Shown here: in pieces, positions 27,865 through 37,540 of the stretch | Numbering within the stretch: position 1 is the stretch's first letter | Layout of the letters: each line of letters begins with the position of its first letter | From: Leptolyngbya sp. SIO1E4 | GTDB lineage: Bacteria > Cyanobacteriota > Cyanobacteriia > Phormidesmidales > Phormidesmidaceae | DNA length: 64,000 bases | Assembly (NCBI GenBank): GCA_010672825.2 | Contig: JAAHFU020000001.1 | Location: 1,178,001-1,242,000, forward strand | Direction of reading: 5' to 3' | The notes under the pieces: generated by a model | Told to the model about the DNA's origin: nothing | The model's database searches: none | The model's input: only the letters and a program-made list of their open reading frames with translations | Translations under genes and position numbers: made by a program

Positions 27865-29061
27865 ATGCCATATGAGAAGCCTCTTGCTTGGGTTCCAAAC
27901 TTAGAAGATGCCATTCAGCGTCATCCGTTAACGGTGCAGCCAGAGACATCGCTTCTGGAGGCGATCGCGCTCATCAGTCAGGCTCATCATCACACCTGCT
28001 TACTCACTGAGGGGCCAGCCTCACTCAACGGTTTTGGCAAGGCGGTGCGGGCAAGCTGTGTGCTCGTCACCCAAGAGAATGCCATTTTGGGCATTTTGAC
28101 GGAGCGTGACGTGGTGCGATTAACGGCACAAGCCTTAGAACTACAAGCAGTCAAGGTGTCAGACGTCATGGTGCATCCGGTTGTGACGTTGCCTGAGAGA
28201 TCGGTGCAAGACATTTTTGCCGTACTGTTTTTGTTTCGCCGCTACCGCATCCGCCATGTGCCAATTGTGAACGAGCAGGATCACCTGGTCGGAGTCATTT
28301 CCCATGAAAGTGTGCGCCAGGTGTTGCGCCCAGCCAATCTATTACGGTTCCGTCGCGTTTCAGATGTGATGACTGTAGACGTGATCCAAGCACCGTTAAC
28401 AGCGACCGTGCTGCATCTGGCTCAACTCATGGCGACCCACCGCGTCAGTTGCGTGGTGATTACGCAGCTTGACGGGGAAGAGAATGAGCAACCCGTTGGC
28501 ATTGCCACCGAACGAGACATCGTGCAGTTTCAGGCGCTACAACTCGATTTGGGGAAAACGGCAGCCCAGCAGGTCATGAGCAGCCCGCTCTTTTTGCTCA
28601 ACCCCCAAGACTCTTTATGGACAGCCCATCAAGAAATGCAAAAACGACGGGTGGGGCGGTTAGTGGTTTCTTGGAACTGGGGCAAAGGTCTAGGACTGGT
28701 CACCCAAACCAGCCTGTTGCGAGTATTTGACCCGATGGAAATGTATGGGGTCATTGAAAATTTGCAGCAAACCCTCCAACAACTGGAGGTCAAACCGCCT
28801 GAGCCACTCCCCCCCACGGGGGCTTTGCCCCTGGCCTTCCAAAGCACTCTGGCTCCCCAAAGCACAACGTCTGACAGCGCCTCCGCAACCTCGAATACAG
28901 ACGCGCGCTCACAGCCCACGGGATCTGATCGCGAGGAAAACACACCTTCAATCGCCGACATTTACACGATGGTCAAAACCATCGTCCATGATCGGGAGCT
29001 GTCTTTAGAGCAGGTGCGATCGCAGCTGCAGTCAGTGCTGAACACCCTGGCACAGCTATAG
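27865..29061 (+). CDS. Protein with four CBS motifs
   Basis: A protein of about 398 residues made of two CBS pairs (about 10-150 and 160-305), with CBS signatures such as ILGILTERDVVRL, LVGVISHESVRQVL and PVGIATERDIVQF, then a Pro/Ser/Thr-rich linker and a final helical segment (SLEQVRSQLQSVLNTLAQL). It is a likely adenine-nucleotide sensor with unknown output. In other cyanobacteria such CBS arrays often precede PAS or kinase domains; here nothing follows. The TAG stop is formed by the TATAGC end of an R1 repeat. A GTG at 27850 is an alternative start; neither start has a convincing ribosome site. Confidence 0.82.
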   Translation: MPYEKPLAWVPNLEDAIQRHPLTVQPETSLLEAIALISQAHHHTCLLTEGPASLNGFGKAVRASCVLVTQENAILGILTERDVVRLTAQALELQAVKVSDVMVHPVVTLPERSVQDIFAVLFLFRRYRIRHVPIVNEQDHLVGVISHESVRQVLRPANLLRFRRVSDVMTVDVIQAPLTATVLHLAQLMATHRVSCVVITQLDGEENEQPVGIATERDIVQFQALQLDLGKTAAQQVMSSPLFLLNPQDSLWTAHQEMQKRRVGRLVVSWNWGKGLGLVTQTSLLRVFDPMEMYGVIENLQQTLQQLEVKPPEPLPPTGALPLAFQSTLAPQSTTSDSASATSNTDARSQPTGSDREENTPSIADIYTMVKTIVHDRELSLEQVRSQLQSVLNTLAQL

Positions 29062-29151
29062 CCTTGTTCGTTGAGTCCAGTACATCTGGGTCAAGACAGG
29101 GTCTAGGGTTTGGGGTCTAGGGTGTGCTTGATTAGCCTGCATACCGCTATA
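29057..29151 (+). mobile_element. MITE-like R1 repeat, copy 2, supplying a stop codon
   Basis: A full 95-bp copy from TATAGC (29057) to GCTATA (29151). The G-rich core at 29099-29122 has the pattern GGG-N4-GGG-N3-GGGG-N4-GGG. Its left end contributes the TAG stop of the four-CBS gene. Confidence 0.75.
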
Positions 29152-29632
29152 CATCGTGCAATCACCTCTAGCGATGACAATCAAGGCTCTTAACACAGAG
29201 CTTTCAACACGTTTTGGTGAAGGCAGGGTCTAGGGTTTGGGGTCTAGGGTGTACTGTATCCACAGGCAAACCGCTATAGTCCCCAAGGGAGGCTCCCATA
29301 CACCTAGGCAGGGTAGTCACCAAAACACCCAACAGCACCTGTGACAACCCAATGCCACTCAACAGCCAAACCCCTAACCGCCCTTTCCCGCAGGCAATCT
29401 ATCGGTGTCGAGTTCAAAAACAGGAAGGCCCAGTCTACGACCACCGAAGCCATCTGGAGTAGCCCAGACAGGATCCCAAGGCCAAGGCAACAATCTTCTA
29501 GCGGTTCAACACTGACCGGGTTGAGCAACCCCTGATAGCCAATCGTGCAGTCAGACAGCCATGATAGCCAACACCAGGGCTCCTAACAGAACCAAGAAGC
29601 CGACCCTCATTTTTCCCATGACTGGCAAACGC
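29152..29632. other. Gene-poor region with repeat debris and a possible degraded membrane ORF
   Basis: A partial R1 copy at 29222-29278 keeps the complete G-rich core (29226-29249) and a CAAACCGCTATA end. On the minus strand, 14 bp past the beta-barrel gene, a short frame from ATG 29619 begins MGKMRVGFLVLLGALVLAIM and stops after 22 codons. A second frame (29528-29304) continues with hydrophobic sequence. Together they look like a broken small membrane protein gene, but no family was recognised. Confidence 0.35.
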
Positions 29633-30166
29633 CTAGAACTGATAGCCGACGCCGCCCTGCAGAGACACCGCCGTGTTGCCACCATCACGATACCCATTGA
29701 ATGCAATGACAGCATTGCCAAAGAGGGTCAAGCGGCTGTTGGGGAAAATATAATCAACCCCCGGCTGCAAAACAAAAGCAGTTCTATCACCCACAGGAGA
29801 CGGATCATCTCCAGACGAAAACGATAGCCCCGCCCCTAGGTAAATATCAGTATTCCAGTTCAAGGGGTAGTCGTAAGACACAGTCGGTACCAGGGCAAAC
29901 CCATCCCCGAAGATAAAGGCTTGCGCTCGAATGGAAACCGGTATTCGCAAGAAGCGATAGCGTCCTGAAATCACACCGGCAAAATTAGCCCCATCCCCCG
30001 TATCCGCATCTGAGGACAGGCCAATGGCCGCTCCAACCCCTACATAACTGCCGTAGGCGGCTTGGGCATTGGCTGGCTCAGCAGTCATCAGCACAGCGCC
30101 CCCTGCGATCGCCCCCCCTAGCGCAGAAGCAAAGGCAAGCTGCATTAGTTGCTTCTTCCCTTTCAT
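29633..30166 (-). CDS. Outer-membrane beta-barrel protein, small
   Basis: A 177-residue protein with a clear signal peptide (QLAFASALGGAIAGGAVLM, cleavage after PANAQA) and a mature part of alternating polar and hydrophobic residues forming about eight beta strands, such as YGSYVGVGAAIGLS, IPVSIRAQAFIF and LTLFGNAVIAFNG. It ends GGVGYQF, with the terminal aromatic residue that targets barrels to the BAM complex. It resembles OmpA-like or OmpW-like small barrels in form only. Ligand and role are unknown. It is the last minus-strand gene before a repeat-rich gap and has no close operon partner. Confidence 0.75.
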   Translation of the reverse strand: MKGKKQLMQLAFASALGGAIAGGAVLMTAEPANAQAAYGSYVGVGAAIGLSSDADTGDGANFAGVISGRYRFLRIPVSIRAQAFIFGDGFALVPTVSYDYPLNWNTDIYLGAGLSFSSGDDPSPVGDRTAFVLQPGVDYIFPNSRLTLFGNAVIAFNGYRDGGNTAVSLQGGVGYQF

Positions 30167-30399
30167 GTCAATTACTCCTCAGGCAGTCAATCAGGTACAC
30201 AAGGGATAGCGTCCTTATAGCGACTCCCTTCTTTGCAGCACTGCCCATCAACCACTGTGCTCAGTTCATCCTGAACAAGCAGCAGAACCCTCACAAGTCG
30301 AGGATTTGAGCAGCATTGGCGTCTATATCACGGATTAATTCAAGCAAATAACTTCTGGGTCGCAAGCAAAAGTTTACAGAAGTTAACAGGAATCATCCA

Positions 30400-33300
30400 T
30401 CAGCCTGTATTACGCATGCCGGCAGCGATCCCATTGATCGTTAACAAGGCACCTCGGAGCAGTTCCTCACGACTATATCGAGATTTGATGACGCCAGATG
30501 TAGCGTTGCGATATTGTCGCAGCCGCTTCAACAACGCGACTTGAATAAAGCCCAATGGCACGATTGTGCCGTTGCGCAGGTGTACTGATCGCTGCAGGTC
30601 AGGATCGCCGTCTAGCAGGCGCTCATGCCGAGTAATAGTCAGGACCAGCTCAGAGGTCATGTAAAACTCTTGAGCAATCTTTTCAAACAGCGCTTGGAAT
30701 CGGGCTTGGTTTTCCGGTTGTGTCAGTTCGTGAACGTAGTGCTCAGCGATTTGCAAATCGACCTTGGCCAGGGTCATTTCAACTTTAGAAATGACCATTT
30801 TGAAAAACGGCCACTTCTGGTAAAAGTAGCGCAGCAGTTTGAGGCGCTCTTCTGGATCCTCTTCGAGAAATTCCTTCAAAGCGGTGCCGACCCCATACCA
30901 AGACGGCAACAGAAAGCGTGCCTGAGTCCAGCTGAAGACCCAGGGAATCGCCCGCAAGCTAGACAACGTTTTCTTACCCCCCCGCCGGGCTGGGCGAGAG
31001 CTAATTTGGAGCTGACTAATTTCTTCAATGGGGGTCACCTGATGGAAGAAATCCACCAGATCAGGCTGTTCGTAGATCAGCTCTCGGTAATGGCAGCGCG
31101 ATCGCGCTGCTAACGCTTCCATAATTTCGTTCCAGGGCTCAATCTCATCAACGCTGCTGTGGAGCAAGCTGCCCTGAATCACTGCCGTTGCCACCGTCTC
31201 CAGATTGTACAGAGCCAAATCTGGGAGGTTGTATTTAGAGGCTAAAACCTCCCCTTGCTCCGTGATTTTGATGCGACCGTTGAGACTGGCCCCGGGTTGG
31301 GCCAGGATGGCCTCATAGGCCGGGCCGCCGCCCCGGCCGACCGATCCCCCCCGGCCATGAAAAATACGGAGCGCGATGTCGAAATCATCCGCCGTCGCCT
31401 GCAGAGCCTGCTGGGCTTTGTGAATTTCCCAGTTACTGCTTAAAAAGCCAGAGTCCTTATTACTGTCGGAATAGCCCAGCATCACCTCTTGGATAGGCTT
31501 AGGCGCCGCCGCTTTAGCCGCGTCCCCGACGTGCGATCGCCCCCCTTCTAACACCGCGCGATAAAGGGGAAGCTCAAAGAGATGGCGCATCACCGCTGGT
31601 GCCCGCTTCAAGTCCTCCACCGTTTCAAACAGGGGCACCGGCTGAATACTAGATTCCCAAGTGGCAGGATCATACAGGCCCGCCTCCTTCGCCAATAACA
31701 AAACCTCCAGTAAGTCACTGACATGGTGACTCATACTGATGATGTAGCTGCGGCAAATCTCCGGCCCAAACTCACGGTGCAGACGCCGCACCATTCGAAA
31801 TGTCTCGATCGTCTCACAGGTCTTTTCAGAGAACGGCAGCTCAGTCGGGACAAGGGGTCGCCGCGTCTGGAGTTCCTGAGTCAGCCAGGCAGTTTTCTCT
31901 GCCTCAGACATTTCGTTGTAAGGCTTGGGCAACACCTGCAGATAGGCCGTGATTTCATCCAGGGTGTCAGAGTGCCGTGAACTTTCCTGGCGCAAATCGA
32001 GCGGGGCCAACATAAACCCATAAATTTCGACCTGGCAGATCAGGAGATCCAGGTCGGCACAAACCATATCGGTGGCTTTTAAGTCCCGCTGAATCAGCCG
32101 TAAGTCTTCTAAAAATTCACGCCCGGATGTGTAAAGCGGCAGGGGTGAACCGTCGCTCTCCTCGCGAATCACATCCCCTTGATAGAGCTGCTGGCTCCGG
32201 TGGAGGGTATTCTCCAACCGCTGCTGCATGTAGGCCATCTTGAGGCGATAGGGCTCCTGACGATACCGGATGGCCCAGCGTTCATACACATTGGGCATAT
32301 ATCGCTGATCTTGATCGAGGGAATCGAGCAGTTCGGGCTGCACTTCGCTCCAGTGGAGAGACAGGCTTAAGAGCTTCAGCAAGTGTTCGAGCGAGGCCAG
32401 ATATTTGCCAATGACAAGATTGCGCTGATAGCAGGCTGTTTTCCAAGTCACATCAGGGGTGACGGAGGGGTTACCATCTCGGTCGGCCCCCACCCATGAA
32501 CCAAACCGACAGAAGTTAGTTCGGGGAGGTCTGAGGGTCGGAAATGTGCTTTTCAGCGCCCGCTCAAAGCGCTGATAGAGCTGCGGTAACGCATCGAACA
32601 GCACCACCTCAAAGTAGTGCAGGGTGTAGTCCACTTCGTCTAGCACTGAGGGCTTGAACTGGTGCAGTTCATCAGTTCGCCACCATAGCCGAATTTCCTC
32701 CGTGAGCTGCTTCTTCAGGGAGTCAATTTCCCAAGAGGAGGCAATGCTGACCGACTGAACGCCCTCTTCTTCTCGGTCAAGCCGCTGCAAAATAGCGGCA
32801 ATGCGCCGCTGCTTATCGCGGATGGTGTGGCGCACAATCTCGGTGGGATGTGCCGTAAACACTAGGCGAACATCGAGGTTATCAATGAGCCGTTGAATGA
32901 GCTGAGGCGGTACATTCAGCTGCTTTAAAGCAGGCAGTAACCAGTGGAAAGTGCCAGCATCTCGATAACTGCCAGAGAGATAGTTGAAATCGTAGGTCGA
33001 ATTTGCGGGCGGTTTTTTCTCCCCGTTGGTCGCGGCGGCAGGTTCCTGGCTGTGCTGAGGTCTCAGGGCAGAGACGCCAGCGATCGCGGCGGCTGGTTCA
33101 ACCTCGTCGTAGTTCACTCGATACTGACGCTGCTGACCCTGCTGCTCATAATGCTGCTCAACGCTGTTGATGAGCTGAAAATACAGGGCAAAGGCTCGAG
33201 CCGCCCGCACCGCGTCTTCAAGTTTGAGGTTCTCTACCACCTGCACCACTTTCTGCACGCTGGCAGCCCGGGCAGCAGGGGCCTGACCTTCCTCAGAACA

Positions 33301-33513
33301 GAGGCGACGCAGCTGATGTAGCAGGGCCAAGAGGTTTTGGCCACACTCATTCCACAGCACAGCCTCCCAAATATCCTCAACCATCTTGATGCGATGCTGC
33401 ACCCGCAGGTCATAGGCTGATCCCGGTGGGGTGATCGACACACCGGCCACCAATTCAGCAGCGGCTTGGCTAGTCGGGGGCATATTATCGGAAGTCGGGA
33501 GAGTAGATTTCAT
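30400..33513 (-). CDS. ppc: Phosphoenolpyruvate carboxylase
   Basis: A 1037-residue enzyme adding bicarbonate to PEP to make oxaloacetate, feeding the TCA pathway and amino-acid synthesis. Signature elements are [18 protein letters not shown] (catalytic His), [31 protein letters not shown] and the C-terminal MRNTG that closes the active site. Cyanobacterial forms carry an N-terminal extension and an internal acidic loop; here residues about 150-180 ([20 protein letters not shown]) are a low-complexity insert. It is 68 bp downstream of a small conserved-looking gene on the same strand. Confidence 0.97.
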   Translation of the reverse strand: MKSTLPTSDNMPPTSQAAAELVAGVSITPPGSAYDLRVQHRIKMVEDIWEAVLWNECGQNLLALLHQLRRLCSEEGQAPAARAASVQKVVQVVENLKLEDAVRAARAFALYFQLINSVEQHYEQQGQQRQYRVNYDEVEPAAAIAGVSALRPQHSQEPAAATNGEKKPPANSTYDFNYLSGSYRDAGTFHWLLPALKQLNVPPQLIQRLIDNLDVRLVFTAHPTEIVRHTIRDKQRRIAAILQRLDREEEGVQSVSIASSWEIDSLKKQLTEEIRLWWRTDELHQFKPSVLDEVDYTLHYFEVVLFDALPQLYQRFERALKSTFPTLRPPRTNFCRFGSWVGADRDGNPSVTPDVTWKTACYQRNLVIGKYLASLEHLLKLLSLSLHWSEVQPELLDSLDQDQRYMPNVYERWAIRYRQEPYRLKMAYMQQRLENTLHRSQQLYQGDVIREESDGSPLPLYTSGREFLEDLRLIQRDLKATDMVCADLDLLICQVEIYGFMLAPLDLRQESSRHSDTLDEITAYLQVLPKPYNEMSEAEKTAWLTQELQTRRPLVPTELPFSEKTCETIETFRMVRRLHREFGPEICRSYIISMSHHVSDLLEVLLLAKEAGLYDPATWESSIQPVPLFETVEDLKRAPAVMRHLFELPLYRAVLEGGRSHVGDAAKAAAPKPIQEVMLGYSDSNKDSGFLSSNWEIHKAQQALQATADDFDIALRIFHGRGGSVGRGGGPAYEAILAQPGASLNGRIKITEQGEVLASKYNLPDLALYNLETVATAVIQGSLLHSSVDEIEPWNEIMEALAARSRCHYRELIYEQPDLVDFFHQVTPIEEISQLQISSRPARRGGKKTLSSLRAIPWVFSWTQARFLLPSWYGVGTALKEFLEEDPEERLKLLRYFYQKWPFFKMVISKVEMTLAKVDLQIAEHYVHELTQPENQARFQALFEKIAQEFYMTSELVLTITRHERLLDGDPDLQRSVHLRNGTIVPLGFIQVALLKRLRQYRNATSGVIKSRYSREELLRGALLTINGIAAGMRNTG

Positions 33514-33581
33514 AGGCGTGAATGTAGTCGCAAAGAAGGGAACCAGGGGGCAGAGATCGCCATAGCAAACAGTGGCAGCAA

Positions 33582-33833
33582 TCAGACATCAGGAGAGCCG
33601 TTCTGGGAAGACGCTTCAGGAACCGTCGGAAGAATCGGGAGGCGCTCTCCCCGAAAGAATTCTTCACTTGCAAGGCCGAGTTGGGTCAAGCTTTCTGCGA
33701 TCGCCTGGGCGCCGATCAGCCCTACCAGAAACGGCCCTGTCACCATGCTTACTACCATATTGGGCCGCCAGTGTCTGTTCGTAGATCCTAAAGCTGATCT
33801 AGGCGGCTGAGAATTTTTAGAAGAAGATGTCAT
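33582..33833 (-). CDS. Small protein with one hydrophobic segment, unknown function
   Basis: An 83-residue protein with a polar N-terminus ending RHWRPNM, a hydrophobic segment ([20 protein letters not shown]) and a polar tail ([20 protein letters not shown]). The frame looks coding and lies 68 bp upstream of ppc on the same strand, so it is probably cotranscribed with it. It may be a single-pass membrane protein. I do not recognise the family. Confidence 0.6.
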   Translation of the reverse strand: MTSSSKNSQPPRSALGSTNRHWRPNMVVSMVTGPFLVGLIGAQAIAESLTQLGLASEEFFRGERLPILPTVPEASSQNGSPDV

Positions 33834-34083
33834 AGCTCAGAGTACTGCCGTTCTGCAAAAGAGTCATAGACCATTCAAGAATAGGGCGACCATGCTGAGG
33901 AGAACCCCCATAAAAGTTGCTGAGCACTCAGGCAATTAGCCTGGATTCTGTAGCGTCTCAAAGTCACCCGCAAGATCCTGAGCAGCTAGCCGGACGTAAT
34001 TCATCGATGGCCCACAAACTACCTCTCAATTATGGTGTCCATAAAAGATTTTCAGGCAAAGCAACCTAAGGATATTCTGCCTA

Positions 34084-34153
34084 AGCGCTAACTTATATGT
34101 AAGGGATTTAAGAACCTTTAAAGTTAGCGCTGTAACTAACATTGACAGTTACA
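34084..34153. promoter_or_regulatory. Inverted repeats upstream of the SGNH/MBOAT operon
   Basis: AGCGCTAACTT (34084-34094) and AAGTTAGCGCT (34121-34131) are perfect 11-bp arms around a 26-nt A/T-rich loop. A second inverted repeat, TGTAACT and AGTTACA (34131-34153), follows at once. They lie in the 488-bp divergent gap 33834-34321, which has no gene. They are candidates for an operator or a leader hairpin of the operon starting at 34322. Confidence 0.4.
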
Positions 34154-34321
34154 AAAGCGGGTCTGAGGCGCAAGAGACTTTCTCGTCCGTAGATTTATAG
34201 CAGATGAGATTGAATCTTTCGATTATTCACTGGTGGTATTTAGCAGACTACGATATGCTTCACAGCTATATTTAGGGTCGCTATCCAATGCTACCGCTAG
34301 ACCTAGCCATCGCTCAATTCC

Positions 34322-37300
34322 ATGACTGCTAAGCCGTCTACCTCATCTAAAAAAAAGTCGTCTTCATCGGCACCACCGCTGAACGATTGGATAGCTCAGC
34401 ACCTTGCCCCGAACGCTCAAGTACAGGTGCGGTTGCGGGGGAATATTTTGCATGCCCTGTGCGAAACACCCAACACGCTGCATCAGGCAGGGGCAATGGC
34501 CCGCTTAGTCGATGCCTTGTTAGATCAAACCGCAGGCGTCAGCGTCATCACGGATGTCTATCCCCAGGTGTATCAGGTCTACCTCTACAGTCGGCGCACC
34601 GGGCAAACGAAACCTGACTGGACAGCCCCGCTGTACCTCAACCGCTTAGAGCGTCATCGAGCGCAGCTCCAGCAATACTCCACCGAATCTTTGCGAATTG
34701 TCGAGACGCAGTCTCCCCTTAAATCACCCGGCAGCCCCGCTGAAGAGGCGACTGCCTGGCCTCAGGATGACGCTTCGACAACCTTGGTCTTATCAAACTT
34801 GAGCTTAGCGCGGCAGGGGGATCCCGATGCGATCGCCTGGTATCTCAGCGAAGTTCTGAGCACCTTAGATGTGGGCGTTTGGGTCAGCATTCGAGCCGTC
34901 CCAGGAACAGCCACAGTCCATCCAGAGGTCACCTCGGCTGAAGCCGGTCACGCTTCAACCACCCCGTCTAGCGACCATAAAGTACCTCGCCTTTGGGTGC
35001 TCTGTGAGGCAACCTACAGTCCTGATCCCCTGCTGATTGCTGAACCGGTCACTGAGCGCCTCCGGCAGCTTGCATTGACCCAGTTCAAAGATGCGGTCAT
35101 TGTCATTCAAGTCCACGGGGAAGACAGCCCGGATTGGAGTCTCCGCATTGATTTGACCCCTCCCGATGAGATGCTGCGGGAATGGGGCCGCTGGGGTGAT
35201 GAGGCGGCGATCTCCCGCCTGGTTAATCAAGCGTTAGCCCCTCTGCAGACCCAAGTGACCACAGAGCGTAAGGATGCGAGCCTGCACTTGATGGCACAAG
35301 GAACTGCAGAGAGTCAGGCAACCGCCCCTGCAGAAACCTCGGTCATCCAGGCGATCACGCCCCTGCTGACACAAATCGCACCTCAAGGCATCCATCGAGC
35401 CATGGTGTATGGGCAGGTAGCCCAGGCCGAAACGCCGGAGTGGGTGCGCTGTGTCAACCTACCCGCCCTAGAACATGAGGCCCTGGCGGCTGATCCCAAA
35501 GCGTTAGCCCAGCAAGGGGATCTACCCGCCCTGGCCTATCTGCTCACGCGGTTGTTGAACCCTGACCTAGAGGCTCAGCTAGCAACCGGCGGCATCCGCG
35601 TGCAAACCCTGCGGCGCGAGAATTTGCTGCACGTCATGGCCGATGCGCCCGTTTGCCCCACCCGTCGCCAGGTGGCACCGTCGGTTTTAGATTTTTTAAA
35701 GACGCTGGATCTCGAAGGCATCGGCATTAAGGGGGTGCGCCTCTATGGACGGCGCGCCGGGCAACAGCGCCCCGCCTGGAGCTACGGCAGCGATTTTCAG
35801 GAACGGGAACGGCTGGTGCCTAAAGCAGAGCCCACCTTTGCCGCCTCGGATGCCTATGTGGGTGATTTGCTCACCGCCCCTGAGGAGGATGCGCTGCGAG
35901 CTGATCTGACCCCTGAGGTTATTGGCACAACCCTGGAGCGAGCTTGGCAGTGGAGTTTAGATCGGGTGAGAGGGGGGCTTGTTCGAACCCAGCTTTTCGT
36001 GCCCCAGAGTGATTTACCCCGCACGCCTCCACCCCTGCCCGCCAGGGATCGCCATGACGCCCTAAAAATCAGCCTGGTATGGGGCCTAGTGGGAGCTTTA
36101 TTAGCGCTCCAGGCAGACTGGCTGCTGGGGCAGGTGTTGAATCCAGCACAGTCAACGACTCCCACGGCTGATGCTGCCCCCGCCCCTGCTGCGGCTGCTG
36201 AGGAAGCGGCTCCTCAGCAGCCGCAGGCAGACGATGATTTGTTACCTCAATTCGGGTGGGAGCGTGAGGCTGAAGCTGAGGGCGATACCGTATTTGCAGG
36301 GGATGAGTTTACCCAGGATCCGACCGCAACAGATACTGCCAACACCCCTTTTACGGACGAACTACAAACCAGCCCTGATCAATCGCTCGCCCCGACCCCT
36401 GATCTCCTACAAAACTCTCCCTACCCTCCTTTTAGAAGCCAACAGCTCAATGAAAAGCTGGCACTTTATCATCAGCGCCTGCAAGAATCTGGCCCCCCCG
36501 ATGTTTTGATTATGGGCAGCTCACGGGCCTTGCGAGGGGTGGATCCGGCCGCCTTGCGCAAAGAGTTGTCGGCTTTAGGCTTTGGGGAACCCAGCATTTT
36601 CAACTTCGGGATCAATGGTGCCACCGCACAGGTGGTGGAATTAACCCTAAGACGCATTTTAGAGGCTGACCAATTGCCCCGCCTGGTGCTTTGGGCAGAC
36701 GGGGCCAGAGCCTTTAATAGTGGGCGAACGGATGTCACCTATAACGGGATCGCCACCTCCGAGGGGTACCGTGAATTCGGACAGCGTGATCTAACTTCGA
36801 CCGCTGAGACAGAGATAGCCAACGACCCAGCCACCGATGACCCGGCTGAGCCGCAGTCCGTTGGCGACTCTTTTCGGGAAAGCTATCAGGCTTTAGATCA
36901 GAAGTTGAGCGAACAGCTAGGACAGTGGTCTGCCATCTATGGAGAGCGTGAGCAGCTCAAGGCCGTCGTCCGCGACTACATTTTGACGCCGTTGGTAGCT
37001 CCGATCGCGGCTTCGGTCGAGCAGCACACAGCGACCCAAAACACGTCTGACATGCCGATTCCTGAAGGCAGCCGCATTGATTTTGACGGCTTCTTAGCCC
37101 TAGACGTGCGGTTCAATCCAGCCACCTACTATCAGCTCTATGCTCGGGTACCGGGGGTTTACGACAGCGACTACGAAAACTTTGAACTTCAGGGCGTTCA
37201 GTTCACGGCCTTTCAGCAGCTGCTGAACTATACCCAAAGCAAAAATATTCCCATGGTCTTCGTCAATACCCCCCTCACCGATGAGTACCTGGATAACTAC

Positions 37301-37540
37301 CGAATGGCGGCAGAAGAAGACTTTCAGCGCATGATGTTGCAACATTCAGCCACTGAAGCGCTGTTTATCTTTCGAGATTTGGGGCAGCTCTGGGATACTC
37401 GCTATGACTATTTCTCAGACCCCAGTCACCTCAATCGTTATGGAGCCTACCAAGTCTCTGAGCGATTAGCTCAGGATCCCATGATCCCCTGGCCTCGAGC
37501 CCTAGAAAGCCCTGTTCCCGACTCGGAAGCGACGCCATGA
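34322..37540 (+). CDS. DUF1574-like SGNH-fold membrane protein with four N-terminal repeats
   Basis: A 1072-residue protein. Residues about 20-500 hold four related units, each with a strand-rich core ending in a V-Y/V-H-G-R-type line followed by PxW (SRRTGQTKPDW, GEDSPDW, GQVAQAETPEW, GRRAGQQRPAW). One membrane helix lies at about 582-600, then a long acidic/Pro-rich linker, then an SGNH-hydrolase-like domain (about 715-1060) with the block I sequence IMGSSRALRG and the catalytic-type pair Asp1033/His1036 in DPSHLN. The stop overlaps the next gene, an MBOAT acyltransferase, by 4 bp. In alginate and cellulose acetylation an SGNH partner works with an MBOAT, so a role in O-acetylating a surface polysaccharide is likely by analogy. 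Confidence 0.75.
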   Translation: MTAKPSTSSKKKSSSSAPPLNDWIAQHLAPNAQVQVRLRGNILHALCETPNTLHQAGAMARLVDALLDQTAGVSVITDVYPQVYQVYLYSRRTGQTKPDWTAPLYLNRLERHRAQLQQYSTESLRIVETQSPLKSPGSPAEEATAWPQDDASTTLVLSNLSLARQGDPDAIAWYLSEVLSTLDVGVWVSIRAVPGTATVHPEVTSAEAGHASTTPSSDHKVPRLWVLCEATYSPDPLLIAEPVTERLRQLALTQFKDAVIVIQVHGEDSPDWSLRIDLTPPDEMLREWGRWGDEAAISRLVNQALAPLQTQVTTERKDASLHLMAQGTAESQATAPAETSVIQAITPLLTQIAPQGIHRAMVYGQVAQAETPEWVRCVNLPALEHEALAADPKALAQQGDLPALAYLLTRLLNPDLEAQLATGGIRVQTLRRENLLHVMADAPVCPTRRQVAPSVLDFLKTLDLEGIGIKGVRLYGRRAGQQRPAWSYGSDFQERERLVPKAEPTFAASDAYVGDLLTAPEEDALRADLTPEVIGTTLERAWQWSLDRVRGGLVRTQLFVPQSDLPRTPPPLPARDRHDALKISLVWGLVGALLALQADWLLGQVLNPAQSTTPTADAAPAPAAAAEEAAPQQPQADDDLLPQFGWEREAEAEGDTVFAGDEFTQDPTATDTANTPFTDELQTSPDQSLAPTPDLLQNSPYPPFRSQQLNEKLALYHQRLQESGPPDVLIMGSSRALRGVDPAALRKELSALGFGEPSIFNFGINGATAQVVELTLRRILEADQLPRLVLWADGARAFNSGRTDVTYNGIATSEGYREFGQRDLTSTAETEIANDPATDDPAEPQSVGDSFRESYQALDQKLSEQLGQWSAIYGEREQLKAVVRDYILTPLVAPIAASVEQHTATQNTSDMPIPEGSRIDFDGFLALDVRFNPATYYQLYARVPGVYDSDYENFELQGVQFTAFQQLLNYTQSKNIPMVFVNTPLTDEYLDNYRMAAEEDFQRMMLQHSATEALFIFRDLGQLWDTRYDYFSDPSHLNRYGAYQVSERLAQDPMIPWPRALESPVPDSEATP

